Both the position numbers and the translations under genes were made by a program. DNA of 64,000 nt from Niabella sp. (GTDB lineage: Bacteria > Bacteroidota > Bacteroidia > Chitinophagales > Chitinophagaceae), in contig NZ_JASLGT010000011.1 of assembly GCF_030150205.1 (NCBI RefSeq), forward strand, positions 186,001 through 250,000, written 5' to 3'. The notes beneath the pieces are model-generated. The model worked only from the letters and a program-made list of their open reading frames with translations. It ran no database searches and was not told the DNA's origin. How positions within the stretch are numbered: the first letter of the stretch is position 1; every line of letters begins with the position of its first letter. Positions 1 to 9,246 of this stretch are shown here, piece after piece.

Positions 1-147
1 TCTGGTTTGGCAACCAGTTCGTGTAATTCAGTAAAACAGGCCGGGTGGTCTGTTCTAAAAAAGTTCACAGTTTCTGCAAAGACGCTGCGTTCAAACTTCC
101 ACTGAAACAAATTCCTTGGAAGCTATTGTTTAACTTAAACCTGTTAC

Positions 148-537
148 ATGAAGAGAGTTATAATCTTTGTAACCGCAATGGCCATTTCCCTGGCCGGCTT
201 CTCCCAAAGCGGAGATGGAACCTCTGCAAAAGCAACATTTTATAGTAAAAGTTTTAACGGACGTAAAACGGCGACCGGAGAAACCTACTGGGATCATTTA
301 TTAACAGCCGCTTCCAATATTTATAAGCTGGGTACCCGTTTGCTCGTGGTAAATAAGAATACCGGCAAAAAAGTGGAAGTAGTGGTAAATGACCGAATGG
401 CTCCTCATATGAAAGGCAGGGTAGATCTTAGCAGATCTGCCTTCCAGAAAATAGCATCCGTTAACTCGGGCGTAGTTCCTGTAAAAGTTTATGTACTAGA
501 CGGTAAGGAACCGGATAACGATGATAAAACACTATAA
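148..537 (+). CDS. RlpA-like double-psi beta-barrel secreted protein
   Basis: A 129-residue protein with an N-terminal signal peptide (basic MKR, hydrophobic core, likely cleavage after FSQ, residue 20) and one double-psi beta-barrel domain of the RlpA lytic-transglycosylase family. Recognisable segments are FYSKSFNGRKTATGE (31-45), LTAAS (52-56), LGTRLLVVN and VNDRMAPHMKGRVDLSRSAF. In characterised RlpA enzymes a histidine follows TAA and is needed for cleavage of naked glycan strands. Here that position is Ser56, although Glu45 is kept. Family membership is clear; lytic activity is doubtful, and it may only bind peptidoglycan. There is no SPOR domain. A rho-independent terminator follows directly, so it is probably monocistronic. 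Confidence 0.85.
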   Translation: MKRVIIFVTAMAISLAGFSQSGDGTSAKATFYSKSFNGRKTATGETYWDHLLTAASNIYKLGTRLLVVNKNTGKKVEVVVNDRMAPHMKGRVDLSRSAFQKIASVNSGVVPVKVYVLDGKEPDNDDKTL

Positions 538-559
538 GGGTTGAAATTTTTATAATGGT

Positions 560-588
560 AAACCGCTCCTTCCCGGGGCGGTTTTTTC
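560..588 (+). terminator. Rho-independent terminator of the rlpA-like gene
   Basis: A GC-rich hairpin (arms AACCGC-CC and GGGGCGGTT) is followed by TTTTTT. It lies 20 bases after the stop codon of the RlpA-like gene, in the right orientation for the plus strand. Confidence 0.8.
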
Positions 589-619
589 ATGTGACTGGTA
601 GTAAGTTTAAACTAAATTA

Positions 620-2056
620 CTATTGGGGATGGTATCCGATCTGCTTGAATACCCAGTCCATTTCGACATCTTTTTTATCTATGTAATCGGATAGCCGGTA
701 CCGGATCTCTACATCCGGCATTACGCCCCGGCCTTTAGGTGACAGACTGCCTGGTATCACAACTGGTAACAAGCCCTGTCTGAATTTCAGTTTTGTATGC
801 TTCAGTATGCCCGTATAATAATATACTGCGGTGCCACCATGGCTGCCGCCCCCCGTTTCGCTGCCCACAAGCGTTACATTCTTTAATTGCCTTAGTCTTG
901 CTGGCAGTATACTGGCTGCAGAAAAGCTGGCGCCATTGATCAGTACGTAGATCTTACCCGTAAACCGGAAGCTGTCTGCCGGTGTCACCGGTTTATCCAG
1001 ATCGGCGATCGCACGCCGGTAAGCATCCTGCTTCATTACGCTGTCCGTAACGGATCCCGGTTTTGGAGCCCCAATCCGGATCAGGTAACAGGGGGTATCG
1101 ATGAGGAAGGCATATAATTTTTTTAAATGCTCCAGATCGCCCCCGGGATTGTTCCGCAGATCAATGATGAGTATGCCCACCTTTTGCTGCGCAGCCGCTT
1201 TAAATGTCGATCTGTAAAATTGATCCTGGTCGCGTTTTGCAAAGCGCCCTACGGTAAGTACCATTGGTGCACTTGGTCCATCAATGCGAAACGCGTCATC
1301 AAAATTGCTAGAAGGGTCTTCATTTTCAAAAGCCAGATCAGCTTCCGGTCTCCTTGTGATCCGGTGAGTGGTTGTTTTGCCATCCTGCCGGACCAGGTAT
1401 CGTACCGTGTCGCCATAATCGAAGGCCATCCGGGCGGCGTTACAAAACTGTCCGTTGTTCAGCACCTGGTATTTGTAGGTGGTGTTGTATCCATCAGAGG
1501 TCATGTAGGTGCCCAATAGTTTCCGGATGATTTCGGAAGCGGGCCGGCCATCAATGGATAGGATCTCGGCACCGGGCCTGATAGCGAAGTCCCGCGAATA
1601 ATTTTTATGCAGGAATAGCCGGTTGTTGATGATCTTTAGCCGCAACTGCATAATGGGACGTACATAGTCTTCATTATAGGGAGCCACATCGGCCGCTTCC
1701 AGGCCATCGATAAAGGAGATGTCCTGTGTTAGCTCTATATGTCCATCGCCGATCTGGCTTAGTACAGCCATCAGTCGTGTGCGGAATTGCAGGCTGGTAA
1801 GCGGGGTTGTAAGCCCGGACTTTAAGCTATCGAACTTTTTTTTTAATTTTCCGGGGGAGATATAAGCATAAAGGTCCGGGTGATTTTGTTTCAGTACCCG
1901 GTATACGGTGTCTACATCAGCTTTCAGCTCGGCCGGTGCATGTTGCGCTGCTAATAATTGATAAAGGACTTGCTGTTGTTCTGTCCGGGTTGGCTGCTGC
2001 GCATAAAGAAATGGGTCCCATAATAGCAATACCAGTATAGCAGTGTATTTTGTCAT
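620..2056 (-). CDS. S41 family (tail-specific/CTP-like) serine protease
   Basis: An exported S41 peptidase of 478 residues. I start at the ATG of MTKYTAILVLLLW (2056) rather than the longer reading at 2089, because this places a signal peptide ending near YAQQ at the N terminus. A PDZ-like region around IRPGAEILSIDGRPASEII precedes the catalytic core. The core has the strand IDLRNNPGGDLEHL, the serine motif NGASFSAAS and SETGGGSHGG. In this family a Ser/Lys or Ser/His/Glu arrangement cleaves unstructured C termini, typically in the periplasm. It is transcribed divergently from the SNF2 gene, with no co-directional neighbour to suggest a substrate. Confidence 0.85.
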   Translation of the reverse strand: MTKYTAILVLLLWDPFLYAQQPTRTEQQQVLYQLLAAQHAPAELKADVDTVYRVLKQNHPDLYAYISPGKLKKKFDSLKSGLTTPLTSLQFRTRLMAVLSQIGDGHIELTQDISFIDGLEAADVAPYNEDYVRPIMQLRLKIINNRLFLHKNYSRDFAIRPGAEILSIDGRPASEIIRKLLGTYMTSDGYNTTYKYQVLNNGQFCNAARMAFDYGDTVRYLVRQDGKTTTHRITRRPEADLAFENEDPSSNFDDAFRIDGPSAPMVLTVGRFAKRDQDQFYRSTFKAAAQQKVGILIIDLRNNPGGDLEHLKKLYAFLIDTPCYLIRIGAPKPGSVTDSVMKQDAYRRAIADLDKPVTPADSFRFTGKIYVLINGASFSAASILPARLRQLKNVTLVGSETGGGSHGGTAVYYYTGILKHTKLKFRQGLLPVVIPGSLSPKGRGVMPDVEIRYRLSDYIDKKDVEMDWVFKQIGYHPQ

Positions 2057-2200
2057 TTTATTTTGGTTAAATGCAGTATAAATATACAAATCTCCCCCCG
2101 GATCTTTAGCCGCCTGGCCGCCACGTTCCTGTTAAAACAAGGCTAAACCTTCCCGGATTTTTTCTACTTTTACCCATCCGGAAATTTACATCGGTACAAT

Positions 2201-5200
2201 ATGGCCATACCAGGAGTTTATATGCTGCCCCATACGACCTTCAGCACGCTTTCCGTGTATGAGGTATTGAAACATACGGCAGCCACGGGTTTTATGGAGT
2301 CCGAAAATCTCCGGGATATTTACCCGCTCACACTGGAATTGAACACAGGCCTGTTTAGCAAAAGTTCGATAAAGGACTATCCAGGGATTGTCGTTAATCA
2401 AACGGATACTTCAATAGTCACTTCCTGCTCCTGCAATAACGATACGGCCCGCTTATGTGTACACCAGGCAACCGTTATTTATGGCATCCTTGAACAAAAA
2501 AATTACCGGGTCTTCTTTGACCGGGAGCTGCGGCACCAGGTACTCCTGCCTGCGGCGAAACGATATGGTGTGGAAACCGAGCCGGACTTAGACCGCTATT
2601 TTCAATTGACATTCCAGGATGGAAAGCTTCATATTGAGCCCCGTATAAAAGAGCTGCTGCCTATAGATGTGCCGGTATTAAAAAAGGCCCTGCTGCCGCA
2701 ACGTGTATCCGTTATAAAAGACCGGGCAGCAGGAGAGGCCTGTAAAAAACCAGTATTGGTAATTAGCAAACATCGCTACTCCAACCAGCTGAACCTGCTG
2801 TTGATGGAAGCTGGCCGTACACAGGCAGGAAAGATCAAAAATCCGGTAACAGACCTGAATCCCTTACAATGTATCTGGAAAACGGAGAACCCTTCCGAAA
2901 TCAAATTCTATACTGCCATCACCACTTTTCAGAATAAATACGCGGAGCTTGGAAGCGCCATGGAACTGGAGGCGCTAAAGCAGGTCGTTCAAAACCCGAT
3001 GGAGCTGGAAGTATACTATCACGACCGGGAACTTTCGGAAACCATCAATGCAAAGTCCCTGCAGCCGGTTCAGCTAAAAATACTCGATGCCGAAATACAG
3101 CTCATGGTATTCCGGAAGGAACCTTTTTATGAGATCACCGGTGAACTGATGTTTAATGATGAAGTATTGCCGTTTAAGCAGGCAGTAATCAGTCATGAAT
3201 ATTTTTTATGTTACCAGGGTAAGTGGAACCTGATCGCGGACTCCGATCTGCATCGCGTCATTCAGTTTTTCAAGGCCCATCATGAGTTGCTGCTGATTCA
3301 TGCCTCAAAATACGAGGCATTTGTTCAAACCGTACTGGCTCCGCTGGAGCACCGGGTGCAAATCAACTACAGCTACATCTATCCGGCCACACCGGTGCAG
3401 CTTGCGGAGAAATCCTTTGATGTAAAGCGGATCATCTACCTTGGGCAGGAAGGCAATTTTGTTTCCATTACGCCGGTAATGCAATATGGTTCAGCAGAGG
3501 TGCCGGTGTATTCCCGGAAACAGCTGTTTGATACCGACCAAAATGGAAACACTTTTAAAATAGAACGGGATCCGGAAGCAGAAACCCGGTTGACTGCCAT
3601 CGTGATGGAACAGCATACTGATTTTGCAACACAGATCGAAGAGCATGAATATTTCTACCTGCACCGGAATCTGTTTTTGGATGATGAATGGTTTCTGAAA
3701 GCCTTTGAAATATGGCGCAATGAAGGCATTACCATACTTGGGTTTAATGAACTAGCACATAATAAATTCAATGCCCATCCTGCGAAAATAAATATATCGG
3801 TAAACAGTGGTACCGACTGGTTCAATGTACGCCTGACCGCGTCCTTTGGAAAACAGGAAGCATCGCTAAAGCAGTTACACAGTGCGATCCGCAATAAAAG
3901 GAAGTTTGTACAACTGGATGACGGTACCCGGGGGATCCTTCCGGAGGAATGGATCGCGCGGATGACCCGCTATTTTAACGTGGCGGATATCGACGGGGCC
4001 TTATTAAAAATTCCAAAGATCAATTTCAGTGAAATTTCCGGCTTATTTGAAGCGGAGGTGCTCGATGAAACCCTGGTGGCAGAAATTGAAGTATATGCCC
4101 GCGCCTTTTCCGGTATCCGGGAGTTGCCTGATATGCCGGTTCCAGCGGGTTTAAACGCCGAGCTGAGAGCTTATCAGCGGGAAGGCCTCAACTGGTTATC
4201 TTTGCTGGACCAGTTCAATTTTGGCGGATGCCTCGCCGATGATATGGGATTGGGAAAAACCCTGCAGATCATCGCGTTCATGTTATCGCAACGGGAAAAA
4301 AACGGACATCAAACCGACCTGGTGGTAGTGCCCACTTCATTATTGTTTAACTGGCAGGAGGAACTACAAAAATTTGCCCCAACGCTAAAGGTATGGCTGC
4401 ATTACGGCGCAGAAAGGAAGAAAGATAACAATGCCTTTCAGGACTCTGATGTAGTACTGACCAGTTATGGGACCCTGCTTTCAGATATCCGGTTCCTGAA
4501 AACCTTCCGGTTCCAGTATATCTTCCTGGATGAATCGCAGGCCATTAAAAATCCGGACTCCGAACGGTATAAAGCTGCCCGGTTGTTACAGTCCAGGAAT
4601 AAAATAGTGCTCACCGGCACACCGGTGGAAAACAATACCTTCGATCTTTACGGACAATTGTCTTTCGCCTGCCCCGGATTGCTGGGCAGCAAACAGCATT
4701 TCAGGGATATTTATGCCATACCGATTGACAAGTTTGAATACAACAAACGAGCTTCCGAACTTCAGCAAAAAGTGCAGCCGTTTATTTTGCGGAGAACAAA
4801 GAAGCAGGTGGCCAGGGAACTACCGCAAAAAACGGAAATGGTGATCTATTGCGAAATGAATGCGGAGCAACGTAGCATCTATGACCGTTACGAGCGGGAG
4901 TTGCGTGAATTGATATCAGCAACGGATGAAGAAGCCATTCAGAAAAACAGCATGCACGTACTCACCGGCTTAACCAAACTACGCCAGATATGCAACGCGC
5001 CCATCTTGTTAAAAGAAGGACATTCCCGGGAACATGCCGTAAAAATTGAGGTTTTAACCGCACAGATCGAAAACAAATCCAAAGAGCATAAGATACTGGT
5101 GTTTTCCCAATTTGTGGGCATGCTGGAGCTGATTAAAGCCGAACTGGAACAACGGAATATTCCATTTGAGTACCTCACCGGGCAAACAAAGGACCGGGGT

Positions 5201-5536
5201 GATAGGGTGCATCATTTTCAGACCAATGAAAATGTACGCGTGTTTTTGATCAGTTTAAAAGCAGGGGGAGTTGGGTTGAATCTTACCGAAGCCGATTACG
5301 TGTACATGGTAGATCCCTGGTGGAACCCTGCGGCAGAAAACCAGGCCATTGACCGGAGTCATCGCATCGGGCAAACCCGGCCGGTCATAGCGGTTCGCCT
5401 GATCTGCAGCAACACGATTGAAGAAAAAATCGTCCGCCTTCAACAGAAAAAGAAGCAACTGGCACAGGGCTTAATAAAAACAGATGCCGCTTTTTTAAAA
5501 AACCTGTCAAAAAAGGAATTGCTGGAAATTTTGTAG
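2201..5536 (+). CDS. SNF2/Rad54-family DEAD/DEAH helicase with SWIM-like zinc motif
   Basis: A 1,111-residue Swi2/Snf2 ATPase. The N-terminal part carries a CxC...CxH cluster (CSCNNDTARLCVH, about residues 75-87) resembling a SWIM zinc finger, followed by a long lineage-specific region. The ATPase occupies the C-terminal 450 residues: motif I DDMGLGKT, motif II DESQ, motif III LTGTPVEN, motif V SLKAGGVGLNL and motif VI QAIDRSHRIGQ. Such bacterial proteins (HepA-like) are predicted to translocate on DNA or remodel RNA polymerase-DNA complexes; the exact role is unknown. The chosen ATG follows a short divergent promoter region shared with the S41 gene. No terminator was found after it. Confidence 0.9.
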   Translation: MAIPGVYMLPHTTFSTLSVYEVLKHTAATGFMESENLRDIYPLTLELNTGLFSKSSIKDYPGIVVNQTDTSIVTSCSCNNDTARLCVHQATVIYGILEQKNYRVFFDRELRHQVLLPAAKRYGVETEPDLDRYFQLTFQDGKLHIEPRIKELLPIDVPVLKKALLPQRVSVIKDRAAGEACKKPVLVISKHRYSNQLNLLLMEAGRTQAGKIKNPVTDLNPLQCIWKTENPSEIKFYTAITTFQNKYAELGSAMELEALKQVVQNPMELEVYYHDRELSETINAKSLQPVQLKILDAEIQLMVFRKEPFYEITGELMFNDEVLPFKQAVISHEYFLCYQGKWNLIADSDLHRVIQFFKAHHELLLIHASKYEAFVQTVLAPLEHRVQINYSYIYPATPVQLAEKSFDVKRIIYLGQEGNFVSITPVMQYGSAEVPVYSRKQLFDTDQNGNTFKIERDPEAETRLTAIVMEQHTDFATQIEEHEYFYLHRNLFLDDEWFLKAFEIWRNEGITILGFNELAHNKFNAHPAKINISVNSGTDWFNVRLTASFGKQEASLKQLHSAIRNKRKFVQLDDGTRGILPEEWIARMTRYFNVADIDGALLKIPKINFSEISGLFEAEVLDETLVAEIEVYARAFSGIRELPDMPVPAGLNAELRAYQREGLNWLSLLDQFNFGGCLADDMGLGKTLQIIAFMLSQREKNGHQTDLVVVPTSLLFNWQEELQKFAPTLKVWLHYGAERKKDNNAFQDSDVVLTSYGTLLSDIRFLKTFRFQYIFLDESQAIKNPDSERYKAARLLQSRNKIVLTGTPVENNTFDLYGQLSFACPGLLGSKQHFRDIYAIPIDKFEYNKRASELQQKVQPFILRRTKKQVARELPQKTEMVIYCEMNAEQRSIYDRYERELRELISATDEEAIQKNSMHVLTGLTKLRQICNAPILLKEGHSREHAVKIEVLTAQIENKSKEHKILVFSQFVGMLELIKAELEQRNIPFEYLTGQTKDRGDRVHHFQTNENVRVFLISLKAGGVGLNLTEADYVYMVDPWWNPAAENQAIDRSHRIGQTRPVIAVRLICSNTIEEKIVRLQQKKKQLAQGLIKTDAAFLKNLSKKELLEIL

Positions 5537-5870
5537 CAGCTTTCTTTATATAAAAATAAAGCCACAGGAACACAGAGGCACTGAAGGGTTTGCATTAATG
5601 CTTCGTGGGGCTTTGAGCCCAACACTGAAACCGCGTCACTGCCCGTTGTGCTTGCGCTTCCTGGAGTTTAAATGAAAAACGCAATGGGCGCAAGGAATAC
5701 GCAAGGATCGCTATTCAAACCATTGCATTGGGATAGCGTTTAGCGATCTTTGCAGAACACCTTACCTTCATGCATCTTCGAGCCTTGGTATTTGTGGCTG
5801 AGAACCCGGCTTCTCAAAAAAAAATCCCCGCTTCAAAAGAAGCAGGGACCTATAAAAACTAAGATATGTC
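5537..5870. other. Intergenic region with degenerate repeat modules
   Basis: No convincing gene. It contains a GCCACAG...CACAGAGGCACTGAAG module (about 5569-5584), a low-complexity stretch with GCGCAAGGAATACGCAAGG (about 5690-5705) that recurs in diverged form near 31,860-31,960, and the aldolase terminator at its right end. Confidence 0.5.
5814..5850 (-). terminator. Rho-independent terminator of the aldolase gene
   Basis: On the minus strand, after the aldolase stop codon, CCCTGCTTC and GAAGCGGGG form a stem with a TTTT loop, followed by a run of eight or more T. Confidence 0.85.
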
Positions 5871-6941
5871 CTATGCATTTCTGCCGATACAATTCAGATC
5901 GGTAAAGGCTTCTTCCAAACGTTTTACAAATGTTTCTTCGCCCTTGCGCAACCATACGCGCGGGTCGTAGTACTTTTTGTTTGGCTTATCTTCACCTTCC
6001 GGGTTACCCAGTTGTCCCTGCAGGTAGGCTTCGTTCTTTTTGTAATAATCGAACACGCCTTCTGCAAATGCCCACTGCATATCGGTATCCAGGTTCATTT
6101 TAATAGCACCATAACCGATGGCTTCCGTGATCTTGGCTTTTTCAGAACCGCTACCGCCATGGAATACAAAGTAAACCGGTTTGTCGGAAGCCGTTGCAAA
6201 TTTTTGCTGGATGAATTTCTGGCTATTGTCCAGGATGGTTGGGGTTAATACCACATTACCCGGTTTGTACACACCATGTACGTTACCAAACGCCGCAGCA
6301 ACGGTAAACAGGTTGCCCACCTTGCTCAGCGCTTCGTATGCCTGTGCTACGTCTTCGGGTTGTGTATATAATTTGGAGTTGTCAACGTCGGTATTATCCA
6401 CGCCGTCTTCCTCACCACCGGTGACACCCAGTTCAATTTCAATGCTCATGCCCAGGGGCGCCATGCGCTTGAAATATTCTACAGAGATCTCGATATTTTC
6501 GTTGATGGGCTCTTCACTCAGATCCAGCATGTGTGAGCTGTAAAGCGGCTGGCCTTTTTCTTTATGAAATTGTTCTCCGGCATCGATCAGCGCACTGATC
6601 CAGGGTAACCATTTTTTAGCAGCGTGATCCGTGTGCAATACTACGGGAACACCATAGTATTTTGCCACATTGTGTACGTGCATAGCACCGCTGATGGCTC
6701 CGGAAATATTTGCCTGTAGCTTGTCGTTCGGCATGCCTTTACCGGCAAAGAACTGAGCCCCGCCGTTGCTGAACTGAATCATTACAGGGGAGTTTACTTT
6801 TGCTGCGGTTTCTAAAACAGCATTTACACTGTCGGTGCCCACTACGTTTACCGCAGGTAATGCAAACTTATTGTCTTTTGCGTCGTTGTAGAGGTCTTCC
6901 AGCTCTTTGCCAAATAAAACCCCGGCTCTGTATTTACTCAT
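5871..6941 (-). CDS. fbaA: Class II fructose-bisphosphate aldolase
   Basis: A 356-residue class IIA aldolase, the usual length for the E. coli FbaA type. It catalyses reversible cleavage of fructose 1,6-bisphosphate to dihydroxyacetone phosphate and glyceraldehyde 3-phosphate in the cytoplasmic glycolytic and gluconeogenic pathway. Visible signatures are the zinc ligand region VVLHTDHAAKKW, the second metal segment IEIELGVTGGEEDGVDN, the histidine motif AAAFGNVHGVYKPG, and the phosphate-binding FHGGSGS and GAIKMNLDTDMQWAF. It stands alone, with its own terminator downstream and a long upstream gap. Confidence 0.96.
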   Translation of the reverse strand: MSKYRAGVLFGKELEDLYNDAKDNKFALPAVNVVGTDSVNAVLETAAKVNSPVMIQFSNGGAQFFAGKGMPNDKLQANISGAISGAMHVHNVAKYYGVPVVLHTDHAAKKWLPWISALIDAGEQFHKEKGQPLYSSHMLDLSEEPINENIEISVEYFKRMAPLGMSIEIELGVTGGEEDGVDNTDVDNSKLYTQPEDVAQAYEALSKVGNLFTVAAAFGNVHGVYKPGNVVLTPTILDNSQKFIQQKFATASDKPVYFVFHGGSGSEKAKITEAIGYGAIKMNLDTDMQWAFAEGVFDYYKKNEAYLQGQLGNPEGEDKPNKKYYDPRVWLRKGEETFVKRLEEAFTDLNCIGRNA

Positions 6942-7137
6942 TCATTAAAATTTTAAAAAACAACTGTATTTTCTGTTTTACGAGGCGCTAAGTTAACCAT
7001 TCCTGAGAAATTATCTGCTATTTGGAAGAATATATTGAAGTTGTTTAAACTTCTTTGCCGAAATGTGAATTTTTAATAACCGGGGGTGGTTTTGGGGCCG
7101 GGGAATGTGTATTTTTTACACAAACCTAAATCCCGGT

Positions 7138-8265
7138 TTATTTTCCCGTGCTCCGGGAAACGGGCTGGAATACGGGCTTTTTGAGCGATCTTGTTTTCTC
7201 CTGGATCAGTTTCAGGTTTTCACGCAGCATATATTTCAGGTGTAGTTTCAGGATCTGCCCCATAGAATTGCAGCGGTTGAAGGCCGCGGTGTGAAAATGC
7301 TGGTTCAGTTGTTCCGCCAGTTGTTTTTGTTTGGCAATGGGAGAAATGGTGTCCCGCGACATAATATTCAACAGCTCCATCAGGCGGAAACGGCCGGCAG
7401 CCACCCGGAAAGCCATGGCCGAACACTCTTCGGCCTTATACTGCTCAATCGATTCTTTATTCAGATGACTGAGCACGGTTTGAACAAACCGGTTGTTCTC
7501 CTTGAAAAACTGGGGCATGTACAAACTTTTACGCCCTTCATAACTTTGCTGATCAAAATCGATCGCCCGGATGCGGTATTGATACCCTTCAATATCCGGT
7601 GTGCTTACGATCACAAAGTTATAACTCCGCATATCACCCAACAGCCGTACAAAGCAACGTTCATTGAATTTTACAAACTCCTTTGCAAAACGGGTCTTAT
7701 TTGTTTCTGGTAGGTCCAGGTACTGGTTCAGGAATACATCCCCCGGAAGACCGGGAATATGTTCTTCCACCAACGTGCCTCCATCCGTGTAAAAAGTGAT
7801 CCGGTTGGGTGAAAGGATATGCTCCATCTCCAGCCCGTAGATGCGGGAAGCATCCGTGATCTTCATATAATAGTGGTCAAAATTGGCGTTGAACTTATTG
7901 ATGATGCGGATGCGGAAGGGCAGGGAGTTTCCAAAATTACAATAATCGATACGGGCCACATCCAGCTGGTCGGCAAAACTCATATCGCCTTCTGTTTTTA
8001 AAATGGCATAGATCTTTACCAGCCCTTCTTTTAAAAAATCCCAGTCGCGCTTATCATAAATGGCCTTTTCCCAATGGGTATAATTGCCGTCCTTATCTTT
8101 TATGGGAATAGACCAGGTAAAATTGAGCAGGTCCCGGTGCGATACAGGTAACTTCACTTCCCGTCCCTGGTGTTTTAAATAGGCCGACAGCTCCGGATTT
8201 ACGGGGTACAACAGTTTCTTACGGGACGGTTTGTCGTTCAGCTCATCAATCAGTGAAGTATCCAT
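7138..8265 (-). CDS. Hypothetical protein with diverged kinase/APH-like fold
   Basis: A 375-residue cytosolic protein with no motif I can match to a named family. Several segments line up with the aminoglycoside-phosphotransferase/protein-kinase fold: YYMKITDAS (possible ATP-anchoring Lys135), a hinge-like TLVEEHIPG (164-172), LLGDMRSYNF (208-217) resembling the HGDxxxxN catalytic loop with His replaced by Leu but Asp211 and Asn216 kept, and AIDFDQ (235-240) resembling the metal-binding DFG/IDxE strand. The kinase assignment is my inference from spacing and key residues. It is flanked by single genes, so context gives no substrate. Phosphotransfer or a pseudokinase role are both possible. Confidence 0.6.
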   Translation of the reverse strand: MDTSLIDELNDKPSRKKLLYPVNPELSAYLKHQGREVKLPVSHRDLLNFTWSIPIKDKDGNYTHWEKAIYDKRDWDFLKEGLVKIYAILKTEGDMSFADQLDVARIDYCNFGNSLPFRIRIINKFNANFDHYYMKITDASRIYGLEMEHILSPNRITFYTDGGTLVEEHIPGLPGDVFLNQYLDLPETNKTRFAKEFVKFNERCFVRLLGDMRSYNFVIVSTPDIEGYQYRIRAIDFDQQSYEGRKSLYMPQFFKENNRFVQTVLSHLNKESIEQYKAEECSAMAFRVAAGRFRLMELLNIMSRDTISPIAKQKQLAEQLNQHFHTAAFNRCNSMGQILKLHLKYMLRENLKLIQEKTRSLKKPVFQPVSRSTGK

Positions 8266-8400
8266 AGGGCAATTTAAAATAACCCATGAGAAATATCAAA
8301 TTTTAAAGGATTATAGCTCACGAACAGGTATCGCAAGGCACAAAAATGATCAGATCATGGTTCAGGTTATCGGGCATTGCTGAGTACCCGGTTTGCCGTA

Positions 8401-8799
8401 TTAACCGATAGTAACAGAACCAATATTTTTGCTGATTTCTTTTAACGCCTTATTGAGCGTTGCAATTTCTGCTGATGTAAGCCGTTGCGTTTTTCCGCCC
8501 ACAACATTGTTATTTACCCGCTGATAAAGCCACTGCCTTGTTTTCCCAAAATATGTCTTAGCGATATAAGACAGATTAATAATTTCAGAAACATTTGCCA
8601 ATTTCTGTTTTACATCTATTTCATGCTGAATGTCATCCAGCCGTTTGCCTACGTCCTTCAGTCCGCTTTTTATACAGGCAGAGATCTCTTTTATAGCTTT
8701 GGGATCATTTTTGTATTTATCGTACAGCTTATCTAAACCGGCTGTGAATTCCTTCTTATTCCTGGTAATAAATAAGGCTTCTAATTCCTTTTTAAGCAT
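8401..8799 (-). CDS. DUF5053-like small protein
   Basis: A 132-residue, lysine-rich, largely helical protein. The C-terminal half (NLSYIAKTYFGKTRQWLYQR, then a LTSAEIATLNKALKEISKNIGS-type ending) resembles the DUF5053 family seen in Bacteroidetes chromosomes and phages, which looks like a helix-turn-helix with a W-x-YQR turn. Recognition is from memory of the family and is tentative. It follows a 56-residue ORF on the same strand with a 9-base gap, so the two are probably co-transcribed and perhaps translationally coupled. Function unknown; DNA binding is a reasonable guess from the C-terminal pattern. Confidence 0.65.
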   Translation of the reverse strand: MLKKELEALFITRNKKEFTAGLDKLYDKYKNDPKAIKEISACIKSGLKDVGKRLDDIQHEIDVKQKLANVSEIINLSYIAKTYFGKTRQWLYQRVNNNVVGGKTQRLTSAEIATLNKALKEISKNIGSVTIG

Positions 8800-8808
8800 A
8801 AAAATGAT

Positions 8809-8979
8809 TTAATTAATATTTTTTATCTTTTCCATCAACTCAAAGATCCTTTCAAGGTAGAAATTTTTTTGTTCCTCTATGAAATCCGGATCGAGGTTGA
8901 ATTTTTCAGCCGCCACGATAAATTTTTCCAACGCCCTTTTCTCATCTTCAAGCAGCTGTTTTAGTTCATTTGTCGTCAT
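8809..8979 (-). CDS. Small charged helical protein, first gene of the DUF5053 pair
   Basis: A 56-residue ORF running from the ATG at 8979 (MTTNELKQLLEDEK...) to the TAA at 8809. It is almost entirely predicted amphipathic helix rich in Glu and Lys, with ELKQLLEDEKRALEKF and FYLERIFELMEKIKN. Its stop lies 9 bases before the start of the DUF5053-like gene. A -7 box and an AATAACC/GGTTATT palindrome sit just upstream of its start, which supports it as a real leader gene of a two-gene operon. It could be a partner or antitoxin-like binding protein; no family was recognised. Confidence 0.6.
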   Translation of the reverse strand: MTTNELKQLLEDEKRALEKFIVAAEKFNLDPDFIEEQKNFYLERIFELMEKIKNIN

Positions 8980-9002
8980 TTTTCATTGGTTTTTCTGCAA
9001 TG

Positions 9003-9029
9003 CAAATATAATAACCTTTTGGTTATTGC
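9003..9029 (-). promoter_or_regulatory. Promoter -7 box with overlapping palindromic operator
   Basis: On the minus strand TATATTTG (9003-9010) matches the Bacteroidetes -7 consensus TAnnTTTG, 23 bases before the 56-residue ORF. Immediately upstream is the inverted repeat AATAACC-4-GGTTATT (about 9010-9027), a likely repressor site. No clear -33 TTG was seen. Confidence 0.45.
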
Positions 9030-9200
9030 GTCCCGGGGGGACTTAGAATATCAAATTTTAAAGTAAATGCGGCATTGGTTTCCTTAATCTTCCCGGTATA
9101 ACATCCTGATTTACCGCTGCATTTACATTTCAGATCTCTTTTTGCTTTTGAGCCATTGGGCTTATTGAAAAACATACCGGCATCCGTTACTGTCTTTACT

Positions 9201-9230
9201 AAAAAAGCCGCCCGTTAAGGCGGCTCAGAA
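9201..9230 (-). terminator. Rho-independent terminator after the LEA-like gene
   Basis: Minus strand: GCCGCC and GGCGGC arms with a six-base loop, followed by TTTTTT. It is located 17 bases after the stop codon of the LEA-like gene. Confidence 0.85.
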
Positions 9231-9246
9231 GCAAATAGGTCTATAG

